DNA from: Frankiaceae bacterium
GTDB taxonomy: Bacteria; Actinomycetota; Actinomycetes; BP-191
Assembly: GCA_035556555.1 (NCBI GenBank)
Contig: DATMES010000045.1
Location: 1-61,594 of the forward strand
Length of the DNA: 61,594 nt
Direction of reading: 5' to 3'
Shown here: one piece after another, positions 36,644 through 44,818 of the stretch
Layout: every line of letters starts with the position of its first letter
How positions within the stretch are numbered: the first letter of the stretch is position 1
The notes under the pieces: model-generated
Databases searched by the model: none
What the model saw: only the letters and a program-made list of their open reading frames with translations
Told to the model about the DNA's origin: nothing
Program-made: the position numbers and the translations under genes

Positions 36644-37489
36644 CTATCCGCCCTTGATATCTACACCGTAGATGCGCGGAGGGTTGACGACCCCTGGGCC
36701 TCCCGGGAGGCGCCGAGATTTCTTCCAGACCCAGAGAGGTCCGACCATTAGCAGTTCAGCTATGAAGTAGACTCCGAACGCGACCAGGGCGATGAGCAAG
36801 GGTAGCCCGAACGTCGTCACCGCTGCGAGGGCAATTATTCCGATGCCGATGTGTCGGAGCCATAGCACCACGGCTATGGGAATTAGCCACTTCGCTTCAA
36901 AGCCTAGCAGGCTCAGATCGTTACTCCACGCAGGTCGCCACGAGGTGTCAGGGTGAAGGTAGGGAAACGGCTTCGACAGATCGCCATGCAACAGATCGCC
37001 TGATGCTACCCCACTTAGCCATAGACTGATCAGGATCGTCAGAGCGATCACCAGCGCGTACCAAGCCCGCTTCCACCATCTGCCAGTCGTAACGAGCGTC
37101 TGTAGACTGACCGCAGTCCACATCATCCAGCGGCGGAGAAAGGCAACTCCAAGCTCGCCCATGGCATCTCGGAAGATGCTGTCGGCCTGATGCCGATCTA
37201 CCTGTACCGATGCCAAGTCATTGACAAGGGCATCGTGTAACAAGGCGGCCGGCGTGTGGGTACCGTCGCGAGGGACCAGCCAGGTGGCGAAGCCTGGAAT
37301 TGAAGCGAGGTCTGTGGTGAACTCGACTCCGTCCTTTGGCACAACGTACCTAGGCGTCGGCTTGTCCCGTTCTGTATAACTGAACTGTTCGCCCAATTTA
37401 TAACTGGGCTTGCCCCGGCCTGGCTGCCGTATCAGGACATACTTTGCAGGATTGCCACCAGTCTTATCGCGGAAGCCGTGCAGCACCAT
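36644..37489 (-). CDS. DUF1353 domain fused to membrane helices
   Basis: A 281-residue protein. The first 130 residues match the DUF1353 domain seen in phage and element proteins (VEFTTDLASIPGFATWLVPR, AALLHDALVNDL, HQADSIFRDAMGELGV). The remainder has about four hydrophobic segments (WYALVIALTILISLWLSGVA near 142-161 and three at 195-250). ATG at 37489 has a GGGGGAA site. Its function is unknown; the domain is often next to lysis or tail genes in phages, but here it stands alone. GC is lower than in the flanking chromosome. Confidence 0.75.
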   Translation of the reverse strand: MVLHGFRDKTGGNPAKYVLIRQPGRGKPSYKLGEQFSYTERDKPTPRYVVPKDGVEFTTDLASIPGFATWLVPRDGTHTPAALLHDALVNDLASVQVDRHQADSIFRDAMGELGVAFLRRWMMWTAVSLQTLVTTGRWWKRAWYALVIALTILISLWLSGVASGDLLHGDLSKPFPYLHPDTSWRPAWSNDLSLLGFEAKWLIPIAVVLWLRHIGIGIIALAAVTTFGLPLLIALVAFGVYFIAELLMVGPLWVWKKSRRLPGGPGVVNPPRIYGVDIKGG

Positions 37490-37570
37490 TTATTTCCCCC
37501 GTGCGGTTGAACTCGAACCGACGACAACGTTCGCCCTTTTCTAGTTAACAGACTTGCGCGTGACCTGGTG

Positions 37571-37912
37571 TTACCGGCCGCCGCTCGCCTCGTACTTCGC
37601 CACGATGTCGCCCGAGAGCCGTCCACGCTCGCTGACCTTGATGCCCTTGGACCGGGCCCAGGCGCGAATCTCCTGCGTGCGCTCGCGGTCGCTGCTTCCG
37701 CCGCCGCGGCGTCGGCGACCGCCAGCACGGCTGCTCACACGACGACCAGCTGAGACGAAGGATGCCAGGACGTCACGGAACTGCTTGGCGTGCTTGTCGC
37801 AGACGTCGATCTCGTACGTCGCGCCGTCGAGGGCGAAGGTCAGCGTCTCTTGCGCCGGCTTCTCACTGCTCTCGAGGTCGCACGTCATCGTGATCTGAAC
37901 CTTCTGCGCCAT
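37571..37912 (-). CDS. Lsr2-like nucleoid-associated silencer
   Basis: A 113-residue Lsr2 family protein. The N-terminal dimerisation domain is MAQKVQITMTCDLESSEKPA with ETLTFALDGATYEIDVCDKH, and the C-terminal AT-hook-like DNA-binding domain shows REIRAWARSKG-type residues (IRAWARSKGIKVSERGRLSG then DIVAKYEAS). ATG at 37912 is used because it has GGAAGGA and is the standard start. Lsr2 silences AT-rich foreign DNA in actinobacteria; an element-borne copy could silence its own cargo or interfere with the host protein. Confidence 0.9.
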   Translation of the reverse strand: MAQKVQITMTCDLESSEKPAQETLTFALDGATYEIDVCDKHAKQFRDVLASFVSAGRRVSSRAGGRRRRGGGSSDRERTQEIRAWARSKGIKVSERGRLSGDIVAKYEASGGR

Positions 37913-38108
37913 GGGGGTCCTTCCTTCTGGATTCTCGGTTGGTCGGATCATGGCACGCCGCTATGACGGTGCCACGGACGTCGAACGTCGATCTGTTCGA
38001 ATGTCGGCTCGAACGAGGGCGCGTGGACGCCGGACGGCACGGCGTGGCCCACGCGTCGCATGACCCGGCCTACCGTTGATCTTCAACCGCGGAAGCTGGG
38101 TGATCGTC

Positions 38109-38294
38109 ATGGATCGAAGTGAACTTCCAGACGTCCTGACCGTGGAGGAGACAGCGAAGTTCCTGCGCATCAGCCGCGGCGTGGCCTTTCAATCCGTTCG
38201 CCAGGGCGACATACCCTCGGTCCGGGTCGGACGTCGCCTACTCGTACCGAAGCTGAAGTTGCTCGAATGGCTGGATGGCGCCGCGCGCTCGTAG
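38109..38294 (+). CDS. Excisionase-family helix-turn-helix protein
   Basis: A 61-residue winged-helix DNA-binding protein of the excisionase/AlpA type: LPDVLTVEETAKFLRISRGV, then SVRVGRRLLVPKLKLLEWLD. Proteins like this often act as recombination directionality factors or as small regulators. ATG at 38109 is taken, with GGAAG upstream; GTG at 38100 is an alternative. Its end overlaps the start of the next gene. It is divergent from the Lsr2-like gene, leaving about 195 bases with no gene between them. Confidence 0.8.
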   Translation: MDRSELPDVLTVEETAKFLRISRGVAFQSVRQGDIPSVRVGRRLLVPKLKLLEWLDGAARS

Positions 38295-39066
38295 CGGCGT
38301 GCCCGATGCTTTCCTTTCCGTCTGCGCCAGCACGTTCCGCGATGCTTGCCCTGATGACGAACGGGACTGGAGCATGAACGACGCGTCCGCGGCGATCGGC
38401 CTGCACCGCAGCACGATCCAACGGCTCTTCAAGCGGGAGCGGCTGCGATGGGATGCCGCCGACAACGTGGCGGTGGCGCTCGGACGGCACCCGTGCGAGC
38501 TCTGGCCTACGTGGTTCGATCTACCCGCGCGGGCACGAGAGAGTGTAGGGATGCTGCACATGGACAGAGTTCTCTTCGAGATACCCATTTATGATCAGCC
38601 CGAACCGGAGTATGAGCGGCGTCGCCAGAACGTGTGGGAGGAACGGGTCAGCGCCCTTGTAGCGGCGGGTTATCGCCAGGAGGCTGCTGAATCACTTACC
38701 CGCGATTACCTAGCTGATAAATGGGGCGGGTGGCGCTTCAACCGGGTCGTTGGCTGGGTCGTCTTGCGCCGAGACGGCCGCAACATCAAGGCACACCTTT
38801 ACTGGACGACCAAACAAAGGGTCAGGCGCCACGAGCGTCAATTCCATCATGTCGAGGGCGATCTACGGTCACATAAGGTATTTGAATGCCCTGTCCTAGA
38901 GACCGATAGCAACTCTGATATCCGCACAGCACTTGCGAAGCACCTCGACGCTGTTTCAAAGATGGGTAGTATCCGGAGGCACCATGTCTATCGCGAGACA
39001 TTTGACCGGGTATCGGAGCACTTAGATTGGCGCGGTTTGATCGGTGTCAGGAGCGCCAGCCGCTGA
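38275..39066 (+). CDS. Protein with N-terminal helix-turn-helix, function unknown
   Basis: A 263-residue protein. The first 95 residues contain a helix-turn-helix (MNDASAAIGLHRSTIQRLFK, WDAADNVAVALGRHPCELWP) like those of element regulators. The rest is basic and aromatic (YERRRQNVWEERVSALVAAG, WGGWRFNRVVGWVVLRRDGR) without a known fold. ATG at 38275 overlaps the preceding frame by 20 bases; a start at the internal ATG (near 38374) is possible. The lower GC of the second half suggests a composite gene. Confidence 0.6.
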   Translation: MAPRARSGVPDAFLSVCASTFRDACPDDERDWSMNDASAAIGLHRSTIQRLFKRERLRWDAADNVAVALGRHPCELWPTWFDLPARARESVGMLHMDRVLFEIPIYDQPEPEYERRRQNVWEERVSALVAAGYRQEAAESLTRDYLADKWGGWRFNRVVGWVVLRRDGRNIKAHLYWTTKQRVRRHERQFHHVEGDLRSHKVFECPVLETDSNSDIRTALAKHLDAVSKMGSIRRHHVYRETFDRVSEHLDWRGLIGVRSASR

Positions 39067-39092
39067 CCGCAACAGGCCATGCCGCATGAGTC

Positions 39093-39746
39093 TCAGATGA
39101 GTGGTTCAGCCTCGTTGTGTCGGTGGATCGTCGCATTCATCAGTAGCCACTGTTCCTCGAAGTCCGCAAAGCGGTGCAGGCGTCGCGTCGTGATCATGCG
39201 CTCATGCAAAGCCGTAAGGATGAGGTCGCCACCGATGTAAATACGGTCTTCCGGGGGCAGTTCTGTCTGCTCGCGCCGAATACGCTCCGCGAGGTCTACG
39301 AAACCGTCATCCGCATTGAATGACCCGACGGGCTCCGGCTTCACCCGCATACCCGGCTCCAACGGCTCGGATTCAAAGTCCCTCGTCGATCGGTACACGT
39401 AGCCAACGTATTCCTCGCGCTCCCAGGACCAACCGAAGTGGTAGACAGAGGCAGTCGGCGGACTGCCTTCGTGCTCTACCAAGAGTTCTGTCCACGTCGG
39501 ACGCAGGACTTCAGGCGTGTAGCGGTCAAGCATGTCAATGTCACGGGCGAGGATTTGTGACGCTGCCGCCCGACGCCACCGCTCGGTCAGTTCCGCTACG
39601 CCGGTTCCGGCAATCACCATGTCGAGGTGGGGCACCGCCGAGCACTTGGTCACAAGCAGATAAGGTTCGCCCTCTGGCGTCGTCGCAAGAGTATCCGTGC
39701 AGACCAGGACGGCTTCCGGAAGATGCTGGACGATCAACAGGCTCAT
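39093..39746 (-). CDS. Unknown protein, possibly Ntn-hydrolase-like
   Basis: A 217-residue protein from ATG at 39746, with GGGGAG upstream. The N-terminus (LLIVQHLPEAVLVCTDTLAT, then KCSAVPHLDMVIAGTGVA) has the strand-turn layout of proteasome-like Ntn hydrolases, where an inner strand is followed by a 'DMVIAGTG' strand. The rest is acidic alpha/beta with YVYRSTRDFESEPLEPGM. A catalytic Thr at the N-terminus cannot be pointed out, so the resemblance is tentative. Frames extending upstream are non-coding in character. Confidence 0.5.
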   Translation of the reverse strand: MSLLIVQHLPEAVLVCTDTLATTPEGEPYLLVTKCSAVPHLDMVIAGTGVAELTERWRRAAASQILARDIDMLDRYTPEVLRPTWTELLVEHEGSPPTASVYHFGWSWEREEYVGYVYRSTRDFESEPLEPGMRVKPEPVGSFNADDGFVDLAERIRREQTELPPEDRIYIGGDLILTALHERMITTRRLHRFADFEEQWLLMNATIHRHNEAEPLI

Positions 39747-40087
39747 GGTTCTCCCCCGAATCCGGGCGCAGCTTTCCCGGGACCAAGGCATCTTCCGCGC
39801 AGGCGACGTTCGCCTGGCGTGCTGGCACCCGCTAGGAGTCTGGGTTCGTCGGACCGGCGCCACGGCGACGGCCAGCCGCCTGTACATCGGCTAGCCTCCA
39901 CCTGATGCCTGACTCCCGCTAGCACCGGCCACAGTCCATCTCTAGGCTACGGCAGCCCCGGTGCGTCGTCCGTCCCCCGTGACGGCGCGCCGGGGTCTTC
40001 GGTCGCATAGCCTGCTCGGCAGCGCGTTGACGACTTCGCGTCCAACCGCTCACACTTCACGCACGTAGCACGAACGGGGGAAACAAC
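39747..40087. other. Gene-free stretch before the phospholipase gene
   Basis: About 340 bases between divergent genes with no convincing ORF or RNA. A TTGACG hexamer at 40027-40032 could be part of a promoter for the plus-strand gene at 40088, but no good -10 partner is seen. The ribosome site CGGGGGAAAC precedes the start. Confidence 0.4.
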
Positions 40088-41221
40088 GTGCGGAGCATTG
40101 GGCTTACCCTTGTCTGCATAGTCGGCTGTATACCGCACGCATACTCCGACGACACGACACGTTTCGCTTACAGTTACGTATACAACGCATCGGGCCTGCG
40201 CATCCCGTCATCGGCGCACTACACCTTTGTTACGCATACGCCAGCGATACCGCGTGGGGGAACAATCAGGGTAAGCATTATCGAGGTCTCTCGTCCGACA
40301 TTGATAATCGGGTCGAGCCAGACCGGGCGTACATGCCCTACAAGCACTTGGATTGAATGGCCTGACGCGCCAGAAGGGCCATACGGGGGTTTGGGCGTTA
40401 TCCTAGTTCGCGCAAACCGCCCTCTAACCTCAGAGTCATTCCGAGCGCTACTTCCGGTCGCCGGGCGTGGCACCGACTCCTACCGCGTTTTGACGTCCAC
40501 CTCCCGAATCGATGGATGCGACGTCGTCAGCACCACTTCCTATGAGGCTGAGTTTACTCCGCCGTCCGTCGAGCCGGGCACATACCGTCTAGTTCCCGGG
40601 CTGATCTTCGGACCCCGCGCCTACGATTACCCCCAGCCACCGCGGCCCGGCCCCTACGGCGGCGGACGCCTAAAGCCGTCGTTCCGCGTGACATCAGGCA
40701 GGCTGCCACTGATCACAGTGACGGACGCCGACGGTGTCGCGAAGCGCGATGAACGACCCGGCCCCGGCTCAACGATCGCGGAGTGTCGTCCCTCCGCCGA
40801 ACGTGTGGACATTGAAATGTATCTGACTGGAGAAGTATGTGCACCGCCGGCCTTTCCATACTCCCCTCAGTTCCGGAGGACGAAGGCAGGCATTCGGGCG
40901 GCTGATCCCTTCGGTGATTGCTCATCCGAGTTTGGTCCGATCGGGCCGGGCGACACCGGACGGAGCTTTAACTTTACGGATGCCTGCGATACCCACGACT
41001 ATGGCTATGACCTGCTACGTTTCTTCGACATCGGCGGTGACGCACGGCGGGACGTGGACAAGCAATTTTCTGCGGACTTGGCGGCAGCATGTGCAGATCG
41101 TGGGTTCTTTACCCGTTACAACTGTAGAGACTGGGCCGATGCCTTCGCGATCGCTATCAGAGCAAACTCCCTGCGGCAATGGTACAAGCCGCCAACTGGA
41201 GAGATTGGAAGCCATGCGTAA
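40088..41221 (+). CDS. Secreted phospholipase A2-like protein
   Basis: A 377-residue protein with a signal peptide (MRSIGLTLVCIVGCIPHAYS) and a beta-rich N-terminal region of about 230 residues with scattered cysteines. The C-terminal 110 residues match the prokaryotic phospholipase A2 fold: FNFTDACDTHDYGYDLLRFF (near 294-313) carries the CxxHD active-site pattern, followed by VDKQFSADLAAACADRG and a last Cys pair. It would hydrolyse the sn-2 bond of phospholipids outside the cell. GTG at 40088 has a purine-rich ribosome site. It overlaps a small membrane-protein gene. Confidence 0.78.
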   Translation: MRSIGLTLVCIVGCIPHAYSDDTTRFAYSYVYNASGLRIPSSAHYTFVTHTPAIPRGGTIRVSIIEVSRPTLIIGSSQTGRTCPTSTWIEWPDAPEGPYGGLGVILVRANRPLTSESFRALLPVAGRGTDSYRVLTSTSRIDGCDVVSTTSYEAEFTPPSVEPGTYRLVPGLIFGPRAYDYPQPPRPGPYGGGRLKPSFRVTSGRLPLITVTDADGVAKRDERPGPGSTIAECRPSAERVDIEMYLTGEVCAPPAFPYSPQFRRTKAGIRAADPFGDCSSEFGPIGPGDTGRSFNFTDACDTHDYGYDLLRFFDIGGDARRDVDKQFSADLAAACADRGFFTRYNCRDWADAFAIAIRANSLRQWYKPPTGEIGSHA

Positions 41222-41450
41222 CAACCTTGAACGTCCTTCGGCGGCCCGCCTCGCTACGGCCGTGGCGGCCATTATCGTTGCATCGGCACTTGTTCTCCTA
41301 GCACTTCTATTTATCCTTGGATATCAGTTGGCAGAAGAAGATGACCTGGCGCTCTTACTTGCCGAACTGGCCGTAATGGGAGTTATAGCGATTGGGCTGT
41401 TCTGGCTAGGCCTACGACTTCTGCGGGTTAAGGATCGCCCCCGCGGCTAA
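41214..41450 (+). CDS. Small two-helix membrane protein coupled to the phospholipase
   Basis: A 78-residue protein with two predicted transmembrane helices (LATAVAAIIVASALVLLALL and LAELAVMGVIAIGLFWLGLR) and a basic end. Its ATG overlaps the stop of the phospholipase gene (ATGCGTAA), so it is translationally coupled. Position and topology suggest a self-protection or export-helper role for the phospholipase, but that is inference. I recognise no family. Confidence 0.65.
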   Translation: MRNNLERPSAARLATAVAAIIVASALVLLALLFILGYQLAEEDDLALLLAELAVMGVIAIGLFWLGLRLLRVKDRPRG

Positions 41451-41494
41451 GCCTCTCAGCAATCTTACATAACGAACGTCGTCGGAGGAACGGG

Positions 41495-41665
41495 ATGACT
41501 CGATTGCGCCGGACGACACCGTCGGGATCGAACTTGCAGACCAGGCTACAGGTTGGTGTAGCCGATGTTGCGCCCGGCGACTCAGGCTTACGTCCTCCTT
41601 CAGCGCATGGCCTTCACGTCGCTGACCGCGCGGTCATCTCGATTGCGACGCAGGCGCCACCATGA
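41495..41665 (+). CDS. Possible small ORF with strong ribosome site
   Basis: A 56-codon frame starting at ATG 41495 with GGAGGAACGGG directly upstream. The product is polar with no clear helix or signal. It lies in the 270-base gap before the TolB-like gene. The strong ribosome site is the only argument for it. Confidence 0.3.
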   Translation: MTRLRRTTPSGSNLQTRLQVGVADVAPGDSGLRPPSAHGLHVADRAVISIATQAPP

Positions 41666-41720
41666 CGTACCGTCAGTAGCAGGCGAGAACGGGAGTGCCG
41701 GACCGCACGGGGGATCACAC

Positions 41721-43202
41721 ATGCGTTGGACAAGTTTCACCGCAGTCACGGCCCTCCTTACTTTCGCGACCGCTGTCTACTTCGGCCTTGACTTCGTCGT
41801 TGCGCTCGCGACCGTTGTCGCTGGGGTTGTCGGCGTCGTCCTGTTGCTACGCCCACCCGACTCCTCGGTCCCTGCCGCAAAGGATCTTCGCCGGGATAGC
41901 GGATGGCTGCTCGCCGCCGCCGTGGTCGTCCTGGCTTCCATCGCCCTGCGCTTGACGACGCAGACGCCCGGTGAAGCTCGTCCGGCGCCGGTGGTGCCAC
42001 CCGTCGTGCCAACTCCGTCAGGGTCGAGCGAGCCCGAACTAGTGATCGAGCCAGAACTGATAAGTGCCACACCACAGCGCCGACCTGGCGACGCCGCAAG
42101 CGGTCGCCCGTCGCTCAGCGACGACGGGCGCTACGTGGCGTTCACCTCGGCCGCCAGCAACCTGGCTCCTGGCGACACCAACGCCCGGCACGACATCTTC
42201 TGGGTCGACCGGCTGACCGGCGAACGTCGTCTCGTTAGTCGTGGCGTCAGCGGTCAGGGTGGCAACGCGCAGAGCCAATTTCCAGCCATCTGCCCCTCCG
42301 GCAACGCAGTGGCATTTGCTTCACAGGCCACCGACCTCGTCGACATCCCGCTGGCACGAGATCGCTGGCGGGTCTACGTGTGGCAACGCACCGCCGGGCA
42401 CTTGCGGTTGATCAGTCCGGCTACCGGCGACGCCGACGGCGACACCCTCGCCCCGGTAATGACGGCCGCGTGCGATCAGATCGCCTTCATGTCCGACGCG
42501 ACGAACTGGACCACGGACGCCGTCGGCGGAGTCGGAGTGTTCGTCTACGACCTAGCAAGCAAGACCGCCCGGGCAGTGGGTCGCGACCTGGTGGGCACGG
42601 TGTCCCCCGAAGATGGGCATCCATCGATCGATGCCACCGGCCGTCGGGTCGCCTTCGCAGCGACGGTGGAAGGCGGGCAGCGAATCGAAGTACTGCTGTG
42701 GGACGAGGATTCCGCTCGGACGACCCGGCTAAGCCGGGCGGTCGGTAGCGTCTCTGGGTACTGGCCAGCGCTCTCGCGGGACGGCGAGCGGGTTTCCTAC
42801 CTCGCGCGCACCGATGGCGACCCCGAGCTCGTCGTGTGGTCGGTACGAGATGGCGCGCCCGCGGCTCGGTGGGCGGATGTCTGTCTGGAGGTCGTCACAA
42901 ACGGTATCCGCTACGCCCCCGGCATCGCATCCACCCCTCAGGGACCGATCCTCATGTACCAGGCCATCTACGAGGGTCACTGCCGGCTCATCGTGCGGCG
43001 CGTTGCCGATACAGGCACCATCACGACTGTCTACGCCGCCGGCGCTGCCGTCACCGAGCCAACGATTAGCGCAGACGGGTCGACGGTTGCCTGGGCCGAG
43101 ACTGCACCCGGCGACCGCGGTGCAATGGGGTTCACGCTGCAGGTCTACGCCTGCGCGCGCCCGCGGCTGACGGCAGATCGGCCTACCTGCAGCGGGCGTT
43201 AA
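41721..43202 (+). CDS. Membrane-anchored TolB-like beta-propeller protein
   Basis: A 493-residue protein. Two to three hydrophobic segments at the N-terminus (FTAVTALLTFATAVYFGLDF, VVALATVVAGVVGVVLLL, WLLAAAVVVLASIALRLT) are followed by a Pro-rich linker and about 340 residues of TolB/PD40-type repeats (GRPSLSDDGRYVAFTSAASN, GHPSIDATGRRVAFAATVEG, PTISADGSTVAWAETAPG). The propeller is probably on the outer face of the membrane. ATG at 41721 has GGGGGA upstream. Its stop overlaps that of the gene on the other strand by four bases (43199-43202). Confidence 0.8.
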   Translation: MRWTSFTAVTALLTFATAVYFGLDFVVALATVVAGVVGVVLLLRPPDSSVPAAKDLRRDSGWLLAAAVVVLASIALRLTTQTPGEARPAPVVPPVVPTPSGSSEPELVIEPELISATPQRRPGDAASGRPSLSDDGRYVAFTSAASNLAPGDTNARHDIFWVDRLTGERRLVSRGVSGQGGNAQSQFPAICPSGNAVAFASQATDLVDIPLARDRWRVYVWQRTAGHLRLISPATGDADGDTLAPVMTAACDQIAFMSDATNWTTDAVGGVGVFVYDLASKTARAVGRDLVGTVSPEDGHPSIDATGRRVAFAATVEGGQRIEVLLWDEDSARTTRLSRAVGSVSGYWPALSRDGERVSYLARTDGDPELVVWSVRDGAPAARWADVCLEVVTNGIRYAPGIASTPQGPILMYQAIYEGHCRLIVRRVADTGTITTVYAAGAAVTEPTISADGSTVAWAETAPGDRGAMGFTLQVYACARPRLTADRPTCSGR

Positions 43203-43669
43203 GTGCTCCTCTTCACCGTCACGGTATGGCAGCTCGATAATGGGCCGTAGGATCGATAGCGTCGACACACCGAGATAACAATGTAGTAGAGGGTTGGGGC
43301 AGTCCCGCACCCGCTACCACCTGGAATTGTCGTGCTAGTCGAGCACTGGTACCGGTAAGAGAGAGCGACTGGTGCGGTAGCGCCATAGCCGCCGCACGCT
43401 TGCCTTTTGGTGACCGGATCTAGCACACCTGGGACGGAGATATGGACCTTGACCCACGCACAATAGCCATCAGCCGCAGTATCCCGAACGAGTCCGGTGA
43501 TGCTCGTCTCGCCAACGCGCAGTCGATGGACGTAATACTCAAAACGCGCGCCGCCAGGTGAGTAGCTATAGACGCTCCCGCCATAGCCGGCGACAGCGGG
43601 CGTCGCCCACGTCACGGAGGCCACACATGCTGCTACGACCACGCACGCACTACGCCGAACACCAGGCAT
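43199..43669 (-). CDS. Secreted cysteine-containing protein
   Basis: A 156-residue protein from ATG at 43669 (GGGGGAC site) with a signal peptide (RRSACVVVAACVASVTWATP then AVAGYGG). The mature part is beta-rich with seven cysteines (GYCAWVKV, QACGGYG, YQCSTSTT, GCGTAP, SVCRRY, SSCHTVT). It is probably a small disulfide-stabilised extracellular protein. No family is recognised. It points towards the TolB-like gene and is divergent from the next exported protein, leaving 63 bases between their starts. Confidence 0.6.
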   Translation of the reverse strand: MPGVRRSACVVVAACVASVTWATPAVAGYGGSVYSYSPGGARFEYYVHRLRVGETSITGLVRDTAADGYCAWVKVHISVPGVLDPVTKRQACGGYGATAPVALSYRYQCSTSTTIPGGSGCGTAPTLYYIVISVCRRYRSYGPLSSCHTVTVKRST

Positions 43670-43732
43670 CGCAAGTCCCCCGTTTCGTCCTACGCACCGT
43701 ACCCTCCGGCACAAGCCCGGACATTACCCTTT

Positions 43733-44557
43733 GTGACTACCCAAGCAGCGGCAGGTCCTGCGCGTCCGCGGCGAACCATTGCCCTGGTGGCGCTGGTTGC
43801 TGCGATGGGGCCGCTGATGCCGGTGGACGCCGCACCGTCGCCGCTCCGCTGGCGCATGTGGCGAGTGACCCGCGAAGGAACCGCACCGCGGCCTCTGGAT
43901 ATGGACGTCGCTGTCACGCCTGCGTCGGCTGAGTCGATGGCGTTCGTCGTCGGCCTGCGCGGGACAGGCAGCACACGGCGCACCGTTCAGTGGATCTTCT
44001 GGGAGCACGGCGGGTCCTATCCGCTGGTCTACCGGGACGGCTCTACGACTTCGACGTGCCCGTCCTCGAGCTGCGACAACGGCGGCGGTGATGAAGTCAT
44101 CCACCTCCCGATGGCCAGTTCGTCGCCGATCAAGGACAAGTACCTGATCGTCACCTGGGCCGGCGCGGCAAAGCCAACCTTCACCACGAAGGGTTGGCGA
44201 GTACGCGAAGTCGGCGCGCCGTCCGTGCGGCGTGTCCTCGCTCGCTCTACCGGTGCAACCGGCGTTTACGCCAACGCTGCAAGTGCGGAGCGCTACACCG
44301 GAGGGTCAGCACCAGGCGGCTCAGCCGGCTCGGTTGCATGGGCAGCTCTGCCGTGTGACTACGCCGGCTACGGGGACGGCCAGCTCGTCACGCAGCCGGC
44401 GTCGCCCACTACTTCCCAGCAACTCGACTGCGCCGACACCGCCTACGCATCGGCGTTCGCCGCTCGTGCGGTTCGCTGGACCGTGGCCGCCGATGTCATC
44501 GGAACCGCAGGTGGAGCTCCCGTTACGAGACTCCTGGTGCTCGGCCTGCCGAAGTAG
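43733..44557 (+). CDS. Secreted protein of unknown function
   Basis: A 274-residue protein with a signal-like N-terminus (RRTIALVALVAAMGPLMPVD then AAPSP). The mature part is beta-rich, with TVQWIFWEHGGSYPLVYRDG and DKYLIVTWAGAAKPTFTTKG, and cysteines in STCPSSSCDN and LPCDYAGYGDG/QLDCADT. GTG at 43733 is taken as the only start before the signal. It probably lies outside the cell. No catalytic motif is seen. Confidence 0.6.
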   Translation: MTTQAAAGPARPRRTIALVALVAAMGPLMPVDAAPSPLRWRMWRVTREGTAPRPLDMDVAVTPASAESMAFVVGLRGTGSTRRTVQWIFWEHGGSYPLVYRDGSTTSTCPSSSCDNGGGDEVIHLPMASSSPIKDKYLIVTWAGAAKPTFTTKGWRVREVGAPSVRRVLARSTGATGVYANAASAERYTGGSAPGGSAGSVAWAALPCDYAGYGDGQLVTQPASPTTSQQLDCADTAYASAFAARAVRWTVAADVIGTAGGAPVTRLLVLGLPK

Positions 44558-44730
44558 GCCCGCGCGGGATACCCGACACGAGGGCCGGGACACTCCGTTG
44601 CAGCGCACGCGCGCCTAGCGGCACTAGACAAGTGCTCTGTACACGATGGATTATTGCCCTCAACGTAGCAGCGAGCCTACGGGGGACAACCATGACGTTG
44701 GGGGATGTTCATAACCCCTCGAAGGTGTTA

Positions 44731-44736
44731 TATAAT
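44731..44736 (+). promoter_or_regulatory. Probable -10 element of the SDR-isocyanide operon
   Basis: TATAAT, preceded by TTA, in the 261-base gap 44558-44818 upstream of the SDR gene. The surrounding DNA is AT-rich for the window. A matching -35 is weak (TTCATA at 44708). Otherwise the gap holds no gene that I can support. Confidence 0.45.
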
Positions 44737-44818
44737 TACGTCATGGCTATAGTTTTACTTACCACCCCCCAGGTGACTTACGGTGCGGGCGCATCCAGTT
44801 ATTCGTTGGGAGATCACG

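Noticed and set aside
37500..37560. A tRNA-like or att-like stretch near 37500 ('gaactcgaaccg')
   Set aside because: The T-loop-like string is not accompanied by other arms; no cloverleaf can be drawn.
39747..39905. Upstream extension of the gene at 39093-39746
   Set aside because: A good ribosome site precedes the ATG at 39746, and the extension is Arg-rich without structure.
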